This document shows, one piece after another, positions 42,575 to 42,722 of a DNA stretch of 42,722 nucleotides. The stretch comes from Roseomonas mucosa. Lineage in GTDB: Bacteria > Pseudomonadota > Alphaproteobacteria > Acetobacterales > Acetobacteraceae. Position numbers and translations under genes: made by a program. Position 1 is the stretch's first letter, and each line of letters opens with the position of its first letter. The notes under the pieces were generated by a model. The model was given only the letters and a program-made list of their open reading frames with translations. It had not been told where the DNA came from and did not search any database. Where the stretch lies: positions 86,646-129,367 of the forward strand of contig CAMDWG010000010.1 in assembly GCA_945878375.1 (NCBI GenBank), in the 5' to 3' direction.

Positions 42575-42722
42575 ATGACGATCCATTTCGTCGTCCATGA
42601 CGAAGGCGACAGCGTTGGCGTGGTGGTGGTGGAAGGCCTGAAGGCGGGCAGCCGCATCAATGGCTGGATCATGGACCAGGACCGGATGATCGAGTTCGAC
42701 GCGAAGTCGGACATCCCGATCG
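42575..42722 (+). CDS. UxaA/altronate dehydratase N-terminal (SAF) domain, partial
   Basis: Only the first 49 codons are in the window. They read MTIHFVVHDEGDSVGVVVVEG and continue to IEFDAKSDIPI, matching the SAF domain of UxaA-like dehydratases, often encoded as a separate small subunit next to a larger one. The gene leaves the window at 42722, so the length and partner cannot be seen. It is divergent from the aminotransferase gene. Confidence 0.85.
   Translation, partial: MTIHFVVHDEGDSVGVVVVEGLKAGSRINGWIMDQDRMIEFDAKSDIPI

Overview
The window is GC-rich chromosomal DNA from an alphaproteobacterium. The evidence is the near-continuous high-GC coding, frequent GTG starts, ATGA/GTGA gene overlaps, a System I cytochrome c maturation operon with a separate ccmI, and alphaproteobacterial small families (DUF2842, CcmD, LapA-type). 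The gene content fits Rhodospirillales, most likely Acetobacteraceae (Roseomonas-like); that placement is inference, since no rRNA or marker comparison was possible. I see no phage, plasmid, transposase, integrase or CRISPR array. This looks like core-type chromosome carrying short repeat elements rather than an island.

Layout. 1-1528: 5' part of acetyl-CoA synthetase (minus). 1768-3637 (minus): a tight YCII / EVE / Rieske / TylF-type methyltransferase group. 3762-9414 (plus): ccmCDEFGHI, with overlapping starts and stops except between ccmD and ccmE, where a 128-bp tandem duplication sits; ccmA and ccmB are not here. 9512-11502: a PhyH-type dioxygenase, a repeat-bearing spacer and a Bax-inhibitor-1 membrane protein. 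11642-16080: a YbbA/YbbP ABC exporter with a coupled nucleoside deaminase, divergent from a TesA-type esterase. 16157-18572: ThpR and a copper-handling cluster (DUF2946, YcnI, an unknown Cys protein, PCuAC). 18656-21708: MFS transporter, DUF883-like anchor protein, CobB deacylase and a coupled secreted trypsin-like protease. 21840-26438: a small zincin, carbinolamine dehydratase, a formylglycine-type sulfatase-family hydrolase, flavin reductase, DUF3047 and GNAT genes.

26509-29311 (plus) holds a class I-fold CoA-transferase-like pair fused by overlap to a class III (CaiB) CoA-transferase. 29341-31326 (minus) is psd-pssA plus a small tyrosine/dual-specificity phosphatase. 31492-33953 has a repeat-rich LysM protein and an unknown membrane protein. 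34062-35246 has a convergent cytochrome b561-like / cytochrome c' pair. A tRNA-Pro(CGG) with its own promoter and terminator lies at 35387-35463. 35548-38554: DUF2842, apt, and a LOV-histidine kinase-receiver-HPt blue-light hybrid kinase overlapping apt. 38657-42722: Bug/TctC-like secreted protein, LapA-type protein, pyrF, trpF, a branched-chain aminotransferase-like enzyme and the start of a UxaA-family gene.

The strongest leads are the LOV hybrid kinase, the 128-bp tandem element inside the ccm operon, a family of small hairpins sharing an AAA loop with varying stems, the CoA-transferase pair lacking the expected catalytic glutamate, and two palindromic sites upstream of cobB and between the aminotransferase and uxaA. 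I did not find a clear multi-gene novel defence or mobile system.
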